Of a DNA stretch of 5,068 nucleotides, positions 1-4,717 are shown in pieces. The first letter of the stretch is position 1; the number at the start of each line of letters is the position of its first letter. A program made the translations under genes and the position numbers. The notes below the pieces were generated by a model. It had not been told where the DNA came from. It saw only the letters and a list, made by a program, of their open reading frames with translations, and made no database searches. Source of the DNA: Fusobacteriaceae bacterium (GTDB lineage: Bacteria > Fusobacteriota > Fusobacteriia > Fusobacteriales > Fusobacteriaceae); contig DAOUPY010000149.1 in assembly GCA_030625925.1 (NCBI GenBank), positions 1-5,068 on the forward strand. The letters are read 5' to 3'.

Positions 1-584
1 CTGGTGTGAACCTCTATATCTTCGGAGCCTACAAATGCTATGTTTTTACAGTTATTTTTGGCCAAAATTTCAGTGGTATTAAATCCCCCAAGAGTATCGT
101 CACTATTAATATAGTTCACACCATAGAGATTATTCTTGTAATTATCTATAAAAACTATGGGAATATTTATTTTCTTTAACTCTTTTTCCTTGAAAATATC
201 TAGATCTCCAACGATGACTATCCCCTCTAAATCTCTTTTAAATACCCATTCCAATATATCAAGCTCTTTGATATTATTTCCAATTACCAGATCATATGAT
301 TTTTTTGAAAGTTCAGAGGTTATAGAGTTTATAATTTTATGGCAGGAGTTATATTTTCCAAAGATCTCATTTTCAGCAGTGAATAAGATACCGATTAAGT
401 TAGATTTTTTACTAACCAAGGTTCTGGCTGCACAATTAGGCTTATACCCTACCTCCTCCATGAGACCAAAGATTTTTTTCTGAGTTTCGATACTGCATTT
501 ACCCTTTCCGTTAATTACATTGGAAACTGTAGATATAGAAAATCCGGATTTGTTAGCAATGTCTTTAATCGTTAATTTCCTCAT
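1..584 (-). CDS. LacI-family transcriptional regulator, partial (C-terminus beyond left edge)
   Basis: This is a DNA-binding repressor (or activator) of the LacI/GalR family, normally a dimer controlled by a sugar or related small ligand. 194 residues are visible of the usual 330-340. The start ATG (582-584) follows a GGTGG ribosome binding site, and the protein begins MRKLTIKDIANKSGFS. The family helix-turn-helix occupies residues 4-24, with recognition helix STVSNVINGKG. The hinge helix lies at about 49-57 (KPNCAARTLVS) and is followed by KSNLIGILF, the classic entry into the periplasmic-binding-protein-like effector domain. Later blocks LEGIVIVG (119-126), IPIVFIDN (141-148) and INSDD (159-163) fit the N-terminal lobe of that domain. 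The frame is open to the window edge, so the C-terminal lobe and the ligand cannot be judged. It is divergent from the satP-like transporter, and a perfect palindrome next to its start suggests autoregulation. Family assignment is sure; target and effector are unknown. Confidence 0.93.
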   Translation of the reverse strand, partial: MRKLTIKDIANKSGFSISTVSNVINGKGKCSIETQKKIFGLMEEVGYKPNCAARTLVSKKSNLIGILFTAENEIFGKYNSCHKIINSITSELSKKSYDLVIGNNIKELDILEWVFKRDLEGIVIVGDLDIFKEKELKKINIPIVFIDNYKNNLYGVNYINSDDTLGGFNTTEILAKNNCKNIAFVGSEDIEVHT

Positions 585-597
585 TTTCACCACCCTT

Positions 598-613
598 GGT
601 AAAACGTTTTACC
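598..613. promoter_or_regulatory. Probable LacI-family operator (16-bp perfect palindrome)
   Basis: GGTAAAACGTTTTACC is a perfect inverted repeat of two 8-base arms with a central CG step, the usual design of LacI/GalR-family operators, where the hinge-helix leucine inserts at the central CpG. It lies 13 bases upstream of the regulator's start codon, between its ribosome binding site and its -10 box, at about the predicted transcription start. Binding there would block transcription of the regulator itself. It is about 115 bases from the -35 box of the divergent transporter, so control of that gene from this site is possible but not implied. That this protein binds this site is inferred. Confidence 0.75.
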
Positions 614-620
614 TGTGGTT

Positions 621-649
621 AGTATACTACATTTTTTTCGTAAATAAAA
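621..649 (-). promoter_or_regulatory. Candidate promoter of the LacI-family gene
   Basis: Read on the minus strand, TATACT (621-626) is a good -10 box. At 17-base spacing the -35 position (644-649) reads TTTTAT, which is weak. The start of transcription would fall at about 613-615, at the edge of the 16-bp palindrome. A poor -35 box is common for autoregulated repressors. No better -10 was seen between this site and the gene. Confidence 0.5.
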
Positions 650-669
650 CTATTTCCTCAAAAATAGTT
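648..669. repeat. Inverted repeat in the divergent intergenic region
   Basis: AACTATTT (648-655) and AAATAGTT (662-669) are perfect 8-base inverted arms separated by six bases. The site sits behind the LacI-gene promoter and about 60 bases upstream of the transporter's -35 box. It could be a regulator binding site. It is not followed by a T-run that would make it a convincing terminator. At this AT content an 8-base match can arise by chance. Confidence 0.35.
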
Positions 670-704
670 CGTTTTCTTCATTTTTAATAGGTCAATAAAA
701 AAAA

Positions 705-720
705 TAACATATAGATGTTA
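705..720. promoter_or_regulatory. Candidate operator dyad upstream of satP-like 1
   Basis: TAACAT (705-710) and ATGTTA (715-720) form a perfect 6-4-6 dyad ending eight bases before the -35 box of the first transporter gene, the position expected for an activator or an upstream repressor site. The 6-4-6 spacing recalls CRP/FNR-type sites, but the half-sites match neither FNR (TTGAT) nor CRP (TGTGA). The binding protein is unknown. The second transporter copy has no equivalent dyad at this position. Confidence 0.4.
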
Positions 721-728
721 AAAAAAAT

Positions 729-757
729 TTGCACATACCTAAAATAAATGATACTAT
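729..757 (+). promoter_or_regulatory. Promoter of satP-like 1
   Basis: TTGCAC (729-734), a 17-base spacer and TACTAT (752-757) give a sigma-70-type promoter; TATACT at 755-760 is an alternative -10 with a longer spacer. The same arrangement, including the spacer block TAAAATAAATGA and the following TCTGTAAAA, recurs in register before the second transporter gene at 1616-1644, which strongly supports this assignment. A GGAGGT ribosome binding site follows at 781-786. Confidence 0.7.
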
Positions 758-795
758 ACTCTGTAAAATATTTAAATTTAGGAGGTAAAATTACA

Positions 796-1356
796 ATGGA
801 AAGATCAATTAAAGATACAACCGCTAATCCAGCACCTTTAGGGCTTTTAGGATTTGGAACAACAACTTTATTATTAAATTTACACAATGCAGGTTTATTT
901 GGACTAAATGACATGATCTTAATGATGGGACTTTTTTATGGAGGATTTGCACAGATAATCGCAGGTATCCAAGAAAACAAAAAAGGAAACACATTTGGAG
1001 CTACAGCATTTACTTCTTATGGAGCTTTCTGGTGGACATTAGTTGGAATTTGGGTATTAAACAAAGCAGAATACCTAGCTGCTGACAGTGTAGCTCTTGG
1101 ATCGTATATGTTTGTATGGGGACTTGTTACATTTATCTTTTTCATCGGTACATTAAATGGTGCTACTACAGGAAAGGTAGTTTTCGGTACATTAACTATT
1201 TTATTCATCTTATTAGGATTCCACTTCATATTTGAAAGTGCTTTATTTGGTAGAATAGCTGGATACGTAGGAATTATCTGTGGTTCTTCAGCAATCTATG
1301 AAGCTGCAGGATTAATTTTAAATGAAAAATACGGTAAGCAAATATTACCACTATAA
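796..1356 (+). CDS. satP: AceTr (GPR1/FUN34/SatP) family acetate/succinate transporter, copy 1
   Basis: This is an inner-membrane channel-like carrier of the acetate uptake transporter family, whose members (E. coli SatP/YaaH, yeast Ady2) move acetate, and often succinate, with protons. The 186-residue length is typical of bacterial members. The family signature NPAPLGL is at residues 11-17, and the conserved FGATAFTSYGAFWW block is at 67-80. Six hydrophobic helices are visible at about 15-32, 38-57, 68-88, 99-120, 125-146 and 153-174. I chose the ATG at 796 because it follows GGAGGT at 781-786 and matches the start of the second copy (MER.); the frame extends to an ATG at 748, but that lies in the promoter spacer. 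By eye the protein is about 83% identical to copy 2 (31 differences in 186). It is transcribed alone, with its own promoter and terminator. Family is certain; substrate and direction (uptake or efflux of fermentation acids) are inferred. Confidence 0.93.
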   Translation: MERSIKDTTANPAPLGLLGFGTTTLLLNLHNAGLFGLNDMILMMGLFYGGFAQIIAGIQENKKGNTFGATAFTSYGAFWWTLVGIWVLNKAEYLAADSVALGSYMFVWGLVTFIFFIGTLNGATTGKVVFGTLTILFILLGFHFIFESALFGRIAGYVGIICGSSAIYEAAGLILNEKYGKQILPL

Positions 1357-1360
1357 ATAA

Positions 1361-1396
1361 AAGAGGTTTAACCCGTTTAGGGTTAGCCTCTTTTTT
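1361..1396 (+). terminator. Rho-independent terminator of satP-like 1
   Basis: Arms AAGAGGTTTAACCC (1361-1374) and GGGTTAGCCTCTT (1380-1392) pair with one wobble or bulged base around a five-base loop and run into six Ts (1391-1396). The hairpin begins four bases after the stop codon. It should separate the two transporter genes into independent transcripts. Confidence 0.88.
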
Positions 1397-1538
1397 ATTA
1401 TCTAGGAAATTAAACCAGCGAAATTTATTGAATAAATAAAAGCTCATTAAAATCTAGATTGTGCCTGTCTGTAATGTTACGTTTTTTTCTATTAAATACA
1501 ATAAATAAACCATTAATAAACTTCCTAAGAGTTGTTTC

Positions 1539-1555
1539 AAATTAAAATTTAATTT
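1539..1555. repeat. 8-1-8 inverted repeat upstream of satP-like 2
   Basis: AAATTAAA and TTTAATTT are perfect arms around a single central A. The composition is pure A/T, so a chance origin is quite possible. The same 8-1-8 layout recurs 42 bases downstream at 1581-1597, close to four helical turns away, so both would face the same side of the DNA. Confidence 0.3.
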
Positions 1556-1580
1556 ATTATCATCCCATTTATTAATTCTT

Positions 1581-1605
1581 AAACTTTAATAAAGTTTTAA
1601 TAAAG
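1581..1605. repeat. Inverted repeat overlapping an 11-bp direct repeat, upstream of satP-like 2
   Basis: AAACTTTA-A-TAAAGTTT (1581-1597) is a perfect 8-1-8 inverted repeat. TTTAATAAAG is also repeated directly at 1585-1594 and 1596-1605, an 11-base period of about one helical turn. The array ends ten bases before the -35 box of the second transporter gene, a typical place for an activator site. No equivalent precedes copy 1. A regulatory role is inferred; low sequence complexity weakens it. Confidence 0.4.
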
Positions 1606-1615
1606 AAAATTAAAG

Positions 1616-1644
1616 TTGTGCTATCTTAAAATAAATGATAAAAT
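1616..1644 (+). promoter_or_regulatory. Promoter of satP-like 2
   Basis: TTGTGC (1616-1621), a 17-base spacer and TAAAAT (1639-1644) form a sigma-70-type promoter. It aligns without gaps to the promoter of copy 1, sharing the spacer block TAAAATAAATGA and the downstream TCTGTAAAA (1647-1655). The ribosome binding site AGGGGGA follows at 1666-1672. Confidence 0.75.
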
Positions 1645-1682
1645 TTTCTGTAAAAACATAATATTAGGGGGAGAAAATAGAA

Positions 1683-2243
1683 ATGGAAAGAATAGTTAAA
1701 GATACTACAGCTAACCCGGCACCTTTAGGGCTTTTGGGTTTTGGAGCAACAACTTTGTTGTTAAATTTACATAATGCAGGTTTATTCGGGTTAAATGACA
1801 TGATCATGATGATGGGTCTTTTTTATGGGGGATTTGTACAGATAATCGCAGGTATCCAGGAAAACAAAAAAGGAAATACATTTGGGGCTACAGCATTTAC
1901 TTCTTATGGGGCTTTCTGGTGGACATTGGTAGGAGTTTGGGTATTAAACAAGGCTGGCTATATGGCCGCTGATCATATCGCTTTAGGTTCTTATATGTTT
2001 GTATGGGGGATAGTTACGCTGATCTTCTTCATAGGAACTTTAAATGGTCCAACTATTGGAAAAATAGTTTTTGGATCAGTAACTCTTTTATTCGTATTAT
2101 TAGGATTGCACTTTTTCTTTGAGAGTGCGTCACTTGGAAAAATAGCTGGATATGTAGGAATCGTAGCAGGTTTATCTGCAATGTATGAAGCAGCAGCATT
2201 AATTTTAAATGAAAAATATGGTAAAGTAATATTACCAATGTAA
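1683..2243 (+). CDS. satP: AceTr (GPR1/FUN34/SatP) family acetate/succinate transporter, copy 2
   Basis: This is the tandem paralogue of the gene at 796-1356, with the same 186-residue length, the same NPAPLGL signature (11-17), the FGATAFTSYGAFWW block (67-80) and six predicted membrane helices. It should likewise move acetate or succinate with protons across the inner membrane. The start ATG at 1683 follows AGGGGGA and aligns exactly with copy 1. The two proteins are nearly identical through residue 83 (five changes) and differ at about 26 positions after it, including the loop before helix 4 (E92/G, S98/H), A123/P and T125/I. Synonymous changes are spread through the conserved half, for example GGA against GGG glycine codons, so this is not a very recent copy. 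It has its own promoter and terminator-like hairpin. Differences in substrate preference or in expression conditions would explain keeping both, but this is inference. Confidence 0.93.
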   Translation: MERIVKDTTANPAPLGLLGFGATTLLLNLHNAGLFGLNDMIMMMGLFYGGFVQIIAGIQENKKGNTFGATAFTSYGAFWWTLVGVWVLNKAGYMAADHIALGSYMFVWGIVTLIFFIGTLNGPTIGKIVFGSVTLLFVLLGLHFFFESASLGKIAGYVGIVAGLSAMYEAAALILNEKYGKVILPM

Positions 2244-2249
2244 TAAATT

Positions 2250-2280
2250 AGGTCTATGAAATTTCATAGGCCTATTTATT
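2250..2280 (+). terminator. Probable terminator of satP-like 2
   Basis: AGGTCTATG (2250-2258) and CATAGGCCT (2265-2273) pair, with one T-G wobble, around AAATTT, which can extend the stem. The hairpin starts six bases after the stop codon. The following tract (ATTTATTTAT) is T-rich but interrupted, so termination may be weaker than after copy 1 and some readthrough into the carbonic anhydrase gene is possible. Confidence 0.7.
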
Positions 2281-2332
2281 TATACTTTTATCATATCATT
2301 GATTTTTTTTAGAGATTATTTTCTGAAAAATG

Positions 2333-2341
2333 TGGTATAAT
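2333..2341 (+). promoter_or_regulatory. Extended -10 promoter of the carbonic anhydrase gene
   Basis: TGGTATAAT (2333-2341) is a consensus extended -10 element (TGn followed by TATAAT). No good -35 box is seen at 16-18 bases upstream, which extended -10 promoters tolerate. The start codon is about 30 bases downstream, preceded by a strong AGGAGGG ribosome binding site at 2362-2368. Confidence 0.72.
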
Positions 2342-2371
2342 ATGGATTACTGAGATAATACAGGAGGGTAT

Positions 2372-2995
2372 ATGGAAAAATTATTAAAGGGACATCAAAA
2401 ATTTAAAGCAATAAAATTTAAAAAAAATAAAGACTTATATTTAAAATTAGTAAAAGATGGGCAGCATCCGGGAACATTGTTTATAGGGTGTAGTGATTCT
2501 AGAGTAATTCCGGGATTGATTACAGGATCTAAACCTGGAGAACTGTTTACTATTCAAAATGTAGGGAACTTTGTAGCTCCTTATAAACCTGATGAGGATT
2601 ATCATTCAACAGCTTCAGCTATAGAATATGCAGTCTCTGTTTTAAAGGTAGACGATATAATAGTTTGCGGACATTCCCATTGTGGAGCTATCAAAGCTCT
2701 CTATAAGGATTTAGATAAAGATGAGGATTTAATCCATACAAATAAATGGCTGGAATTAGGTAATGAAGCCAAAAAAATGGCACAATTAGTGGGGGGATCT
2801 GAGGAAGAAAAACTGGTTAATACAGAAAAACTTTCTGCTATGTTCCAACTTGAAAATTTATTGACATATCCAGCAGTGAAAAGAAGGGTTGATGAGGGAT
2901 CATTACATCTTCATGTTTGGTATTATAAGATAGAAACAGGTGAGATAGAGTATTATGATGATACAGAAGGATCGTTCCTTCCTATGGAAAAATAA
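2372..2995 (+). CDS. Beta-class carbonic anhydrase
   Basis: A cytoplasmic zinc enzyme that interconverts CO2 and bicarbonate. The 207-residue length is normal for a bacterial beta-CA. The metal and catalytic residues are present: C40, D42 and R44 in GCSDSR, and H101 and C104 in CGHSHCGA; zinc is expected on C40, H101 and C104, with D42-R44 as the catalytic dyad. IQNVGNFV (61-68) and the C-terminal LHLHVWYYKIETGEI are also typical of the family. No signal peptide is present. The start ATG follows AGGAGGG by a few bases. The gene is a single unit, with an extended -10 promoter in front and a strong terminator behind. Next to two carboxylate transporters, it may supply bicarbonate for carboxylases or hydrate CO2 released by decarboxylation, but that link is inferred. 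The symbols can and cynT are used for relatives; sequence alone does not decide between them. Confidence 0.95.
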   Translation: MEKLLKGHQKFKAIKFKKNKDLYLKLVKDGQHPGTLFIGCSDSRVIPGLITGSKPGELFTIQNVGNFVAPYKPDEDYHSTASAIEYAVSVLKVDDIIVCGHSHCGAIKALYKDLDKDEDLIHTNKWLELGNEAKKMAQLVGGSEEEKLVNTEKLSAMFQLENLLTYPAVKRRVDEGSLHLHVWYYKIETGEIEYYDDTEGSFLPMEK

Positions 2996-3010
2996 AAAGA
3001 TAAAAAAAAT

Positions 3011-3041
3011 AAAAGGGGTTGTCCATTGGACAACCCCTTTT
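3011..3041. terminator. Bidirectional terminator between carbonic anhydrase and pepD
   Basis: AAAAGGGGTTGTCC (3011-3024) and GGACAACCCCTTTT (3028-3041) form a perfect 14-pair stem with a three-base loop. On the plus strand it ends in TTTT, serving the carbonic anhydrase gene 15 bases upstream. On the minus strand the stem runs into TTTTATTTTTTTTA, serving pepD. The two genes converge, so one hairpin serves both. Confidence 0.92.
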
Positions 3042-3059
3042 GCAACGTCACGCTGCTGC

Positions 3060-4523
3060 TTATAAATAATCTTTAGATGATTTTAATAGGTCTAAGAAAT
3101 AGTTCCACACATTCTCAACTGAAGATATAGATAATTTCTCCTCAGGAGTATGAACGTCAAACATGTTTGGACCAAAGGAAATCATATCACAATGAGGTAA
3201 CTTTTCACCCAATAATCCACATTCTAATCCTGCATGGATGGCTTTGATTCCAGCTTTCTTTCCAGTTGATTTTTCATGAACTTCCAGTGCCATATCTTGT
3301 AATTTTGAATTAGGATTAAATTTCCAAGCAGGATAAGTAGCACCTTGCTCAAATTTAGCTCCTGTAATCATTGCAAGGGTCTCAACTTCCTTAGTTAATA
3401 AAGCTTTAGCAGCATCTACAGAACTTCTGATAGCTGATTGTAAAACAACACCTGCATCTTCTGTAGTAAGAACTCCTAAATTAAGTGAAGTTTCCACCAA
3501 TCCCTCGATATCTAAACTCATTCTTTGAACACCATTAGGGTATACAAATAAAGTATTGATAACTCTGTTAGTTGTATCAATATTCATTACTTGAGAAGCC
3601 TCTAATCCCTTTACTTCTGTCATAGTGATCTCAACACCTGCATCTGAAACTCTTAATTCTTCTACTATATCTTTAGTTACATCAGTTAAAATTTCATTTA
3701 AAGCTTCTGCATCTTTTTTAGCCATTGAGATTAATACATCCCCTTCACGAGGGATAGCATTGGTTTTTGACCCGCCATTTATCTCCACTAAGTTAATGAT
3801 TAATTTATCTGATACAGCTTTTAATATTCTACCCATGATCTTGTTTGAGTTTCCTCTTTGCAACTGGATCTCCATTCCTGAATGCCCACCAAATAATCCT
3901 CTAACACTGATATTGTAGAATGAATCTAATACAGCTTTTGTATATGTCACAGGGATTGTAAAAGTCGTTCTGTTACCACCTGAGCAGCTAACGTAGATCT
4001 CTCCTTCTTCCTCTGTATCTATATTGAATAAATATTTACCGTCTAATAAATTTCCATCTAAAGCAATAGCTCCAGACATCCCAGTTTCCTCATCTGAAGT
4101 GATTAATACTTCTAATTTTGGATGGGGAATATCATTTGAATCTAATACAGCCAATGCAAATGCAACAGCGATACCATTGTCGGCTCCTAAAGTAGTTCCT
4201 TGAGCTTTAATAAAATCTCCATCGATTAGAAGCTTTAGACCTTCATTTTCAAAGTCAAATTTAGTATCAAGGTTTTTTTCCCAAACAATATCCATATGTC
4301 CTTGGATGATAATTGCCGGTACCTCTTCATACCCTGGAGTAGCACCTTTTTTGATGATTACATTAAGAGCCTCATCTTGTATAGTCTCTAATCCTCTAGA
4401 TCTTCCAAAATTTGCCAGGTACGCACTTATTTGTTCCTCGTTCTTTGATCCTCTAGGAATAGCACTGATCTCCTCGAAAAAATTAAAAACCTTTTCAGGT
4501 TTCAAACCAGATAAAATATTCAT
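3060..4523 (-). CDS. pepD: Aminoacyl-histidine dipeptidase (PepD, peptidase family M20C)
   Basis: A cytoplasmic two-metal aminopeptidase that cleaves Xaa-His dipeptides such as carnosine and other dipeptides, feeding amino-acid and peptide use. Its 487 residues match E. coli PepD almost exactly. Metal and catalytic residues characteristic of M20 enzymes are seen: H76 and D78 in GHMDIV, bridging D115 in LGADNG, catalytic E145 and metal-binding E146 in SDEETG, D169 in NIDTEEEGE and H458 in DVHTPEE. The central lid/dimerisation domain (about 185-380) contains GLFGGHSGMEI (H214) and GGSKTNAIPRE. IHAGLECG (429-436) is the conserved C-terminal block. The start ATG follows GGAGGG (4533-4538). The gene lies 39 bases downstream of a small ORF after dnaN, with no terminator between and no clear promoter of its own, so it is probably in that transcript. 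The gene ends at the bidirectional terminator. Exact dipeptide preference is not readable. Confidence 0.95.
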   Translation of the reverse strand: MNILSGLKPEKVFNFFEEISAIPRGSKNEEQISAYLANFGRSRGLETIQDEALNVIIKKGATPGYEEVPAIIIQGHMDIVWEKNLDTKFDFENEGLKLLIDGDFIKAQGTTLGADNGIAVAFALAVLDSNDIPHPKLEVLITSDEETGMSGAIALDGNLLDGKYLFNIDTEEEGEIYVSCSGGNRTTFTIPVTYTKAVLDSFYNISVRGLFGGHSGMEIQLQRGNSNKIMGRILKAVSDKLIINLVEINGGSKTNAIPREGDVLISMAKKDAEALNEILTDVTKDIVEELRVSDAGVEITMTEVKGLEASQVMNIDTTNRVINTLFVYPNGVQRMSLDIEGLVETSLNLGVLTTEDAGVVLQSAIRSSVDAAKALLTKEVETLAMITGAKFEQGATYPAWKFNPNSKLQDMALEVHEKSTGKKAGIKAIHAGLECGLLGEKLPHCDMISFGPNMFDVHTPEEKLSISSVENVWNYFLDLLKSSKDYL

Positions 4524-4562
4524 AACTTGTATCCCTCCATATATTTAAATTAATGTTGTTTC

Positions 4563-4709
4563 CTATAAATTGTCGATTAACTCCTCTAACTCCTCTTTTT
4601 CCTTAATATTCAGATCATATCCTGATTCTAAAGTTTTCAAGACGTTGGACTCACAGCCTGCCATGGAATTTCTTAGTATTTTAATTAACATTCTTTTGTA
4701 AAAATCCAT
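4563..4709 (-). CDS. Small protein of unknown function (48 aa) between dnaN and pepD
   Basis: I do not recognise this protein. It starts MDFYKRMLIKILRNSMAG, has one cysteine (C19) and ends in a strongly acidic, probably helical stretch (KEKEELEELIDNL, 36-48), with a basic N-terminal third (KR, K, R). There is no signal peptide or membrane helix. Support for it being real: an ideal AGGAGG ribosome binding site (4714-4719) that overlaps the dnaN stop codon, a start eight bases after that stop, the same strand as both neighbours, and amino-acid composition like a normal soluble protein. It is therefore likely translated from the dnaN transcript. Sitting directly behind the sliding clamp gene, it could be a clamp-associated factor, but it has no visible QLxLF-type clamp-binding motif. 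It is not the S4-domain protein YaaA often found after dnaN. Confidence 0.72.
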   Translation of the reverse strand: MDFYKRMLIKILRNSMAGCESNVLKTLESGYDLNIKEKEELEELIDNL

Positions 4710-4717
4710 ATTTCCTC

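Larger units (their letters stand above)
1397..1615. other. AT-rich intergenic region between the two transporter genes
   Basis: No convincing gene is seen in this stretch. The only open frames are about 20 codons long: 1474-1545 on the plus strand without a ribosome binding site, and 1454-1513 on the minus strand with a weak AGGAAG. It holds two short perfect inverted repeats (1539-1555 and 1581-1597), described separately, just upstream of the second transporter's promoter. No structured RNA or insertion-sequence end was recognised. Confidence 0.6.

Noticed and set aside
157..483. Plus-strand frame of 108 codons
   Set aside because: It lies wholly antisense to the clear LacI-family coding sequence and has no ribosome binding site or family features.
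705..720. FNR or CRP site
   Set aside because: The 6-4-6 spacing fits, but the half-sites TAACAT/ATGTTA do not match TTGAT/ATCAA or TGTGA/TCACA; kept only as an operator of unknown binder.
748..795. A 16-residue N-terminal extension of satP-like 1 starting at the ATG at 748
   Set aside because: That ATG lies in the promoter spacer, has no ribosome binding site, and the extension has no match in copy 2. The ATG at 796 follows GGAGGT and aligns with copy 2.
585..795. Riboswitch or structured leader in front of satP-like 1
   Set aside because: The predicted leader is only about 30 bases and AT-rich with no stable helices; the dyads lie upstream of the promoter, not in the transcript.
1454..1513. 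Minus-strand frame of 19 codons with an AGGAAG seven bases upstream
   Set aside because: Very short, with no promoter or terminator and no recognisable protein feature; the AGGAAG alone is not enough.
1474..1545. Plus-strand frame of 23 codons (MLRFFLLN...) between the transporters
   Set aside because: No ribosome binding site or promoter precedes it; at this AT content such short frames are expected by chance.
1683..1931. Recent gene conversion between the 5' halves of the two transporter genes
   Set aside because: The protein is nearly identical there, but scattered synonymous differences remain, which fits selection on the protein rather than recent copying.
3625..3918. Plus-strand frames inside pepD (also 4306-4548) and inside dnaN (4764-4976)
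   Set aside because: They are shadows of strongly supported minus-strand genes with intact catalytic or domain motifs.
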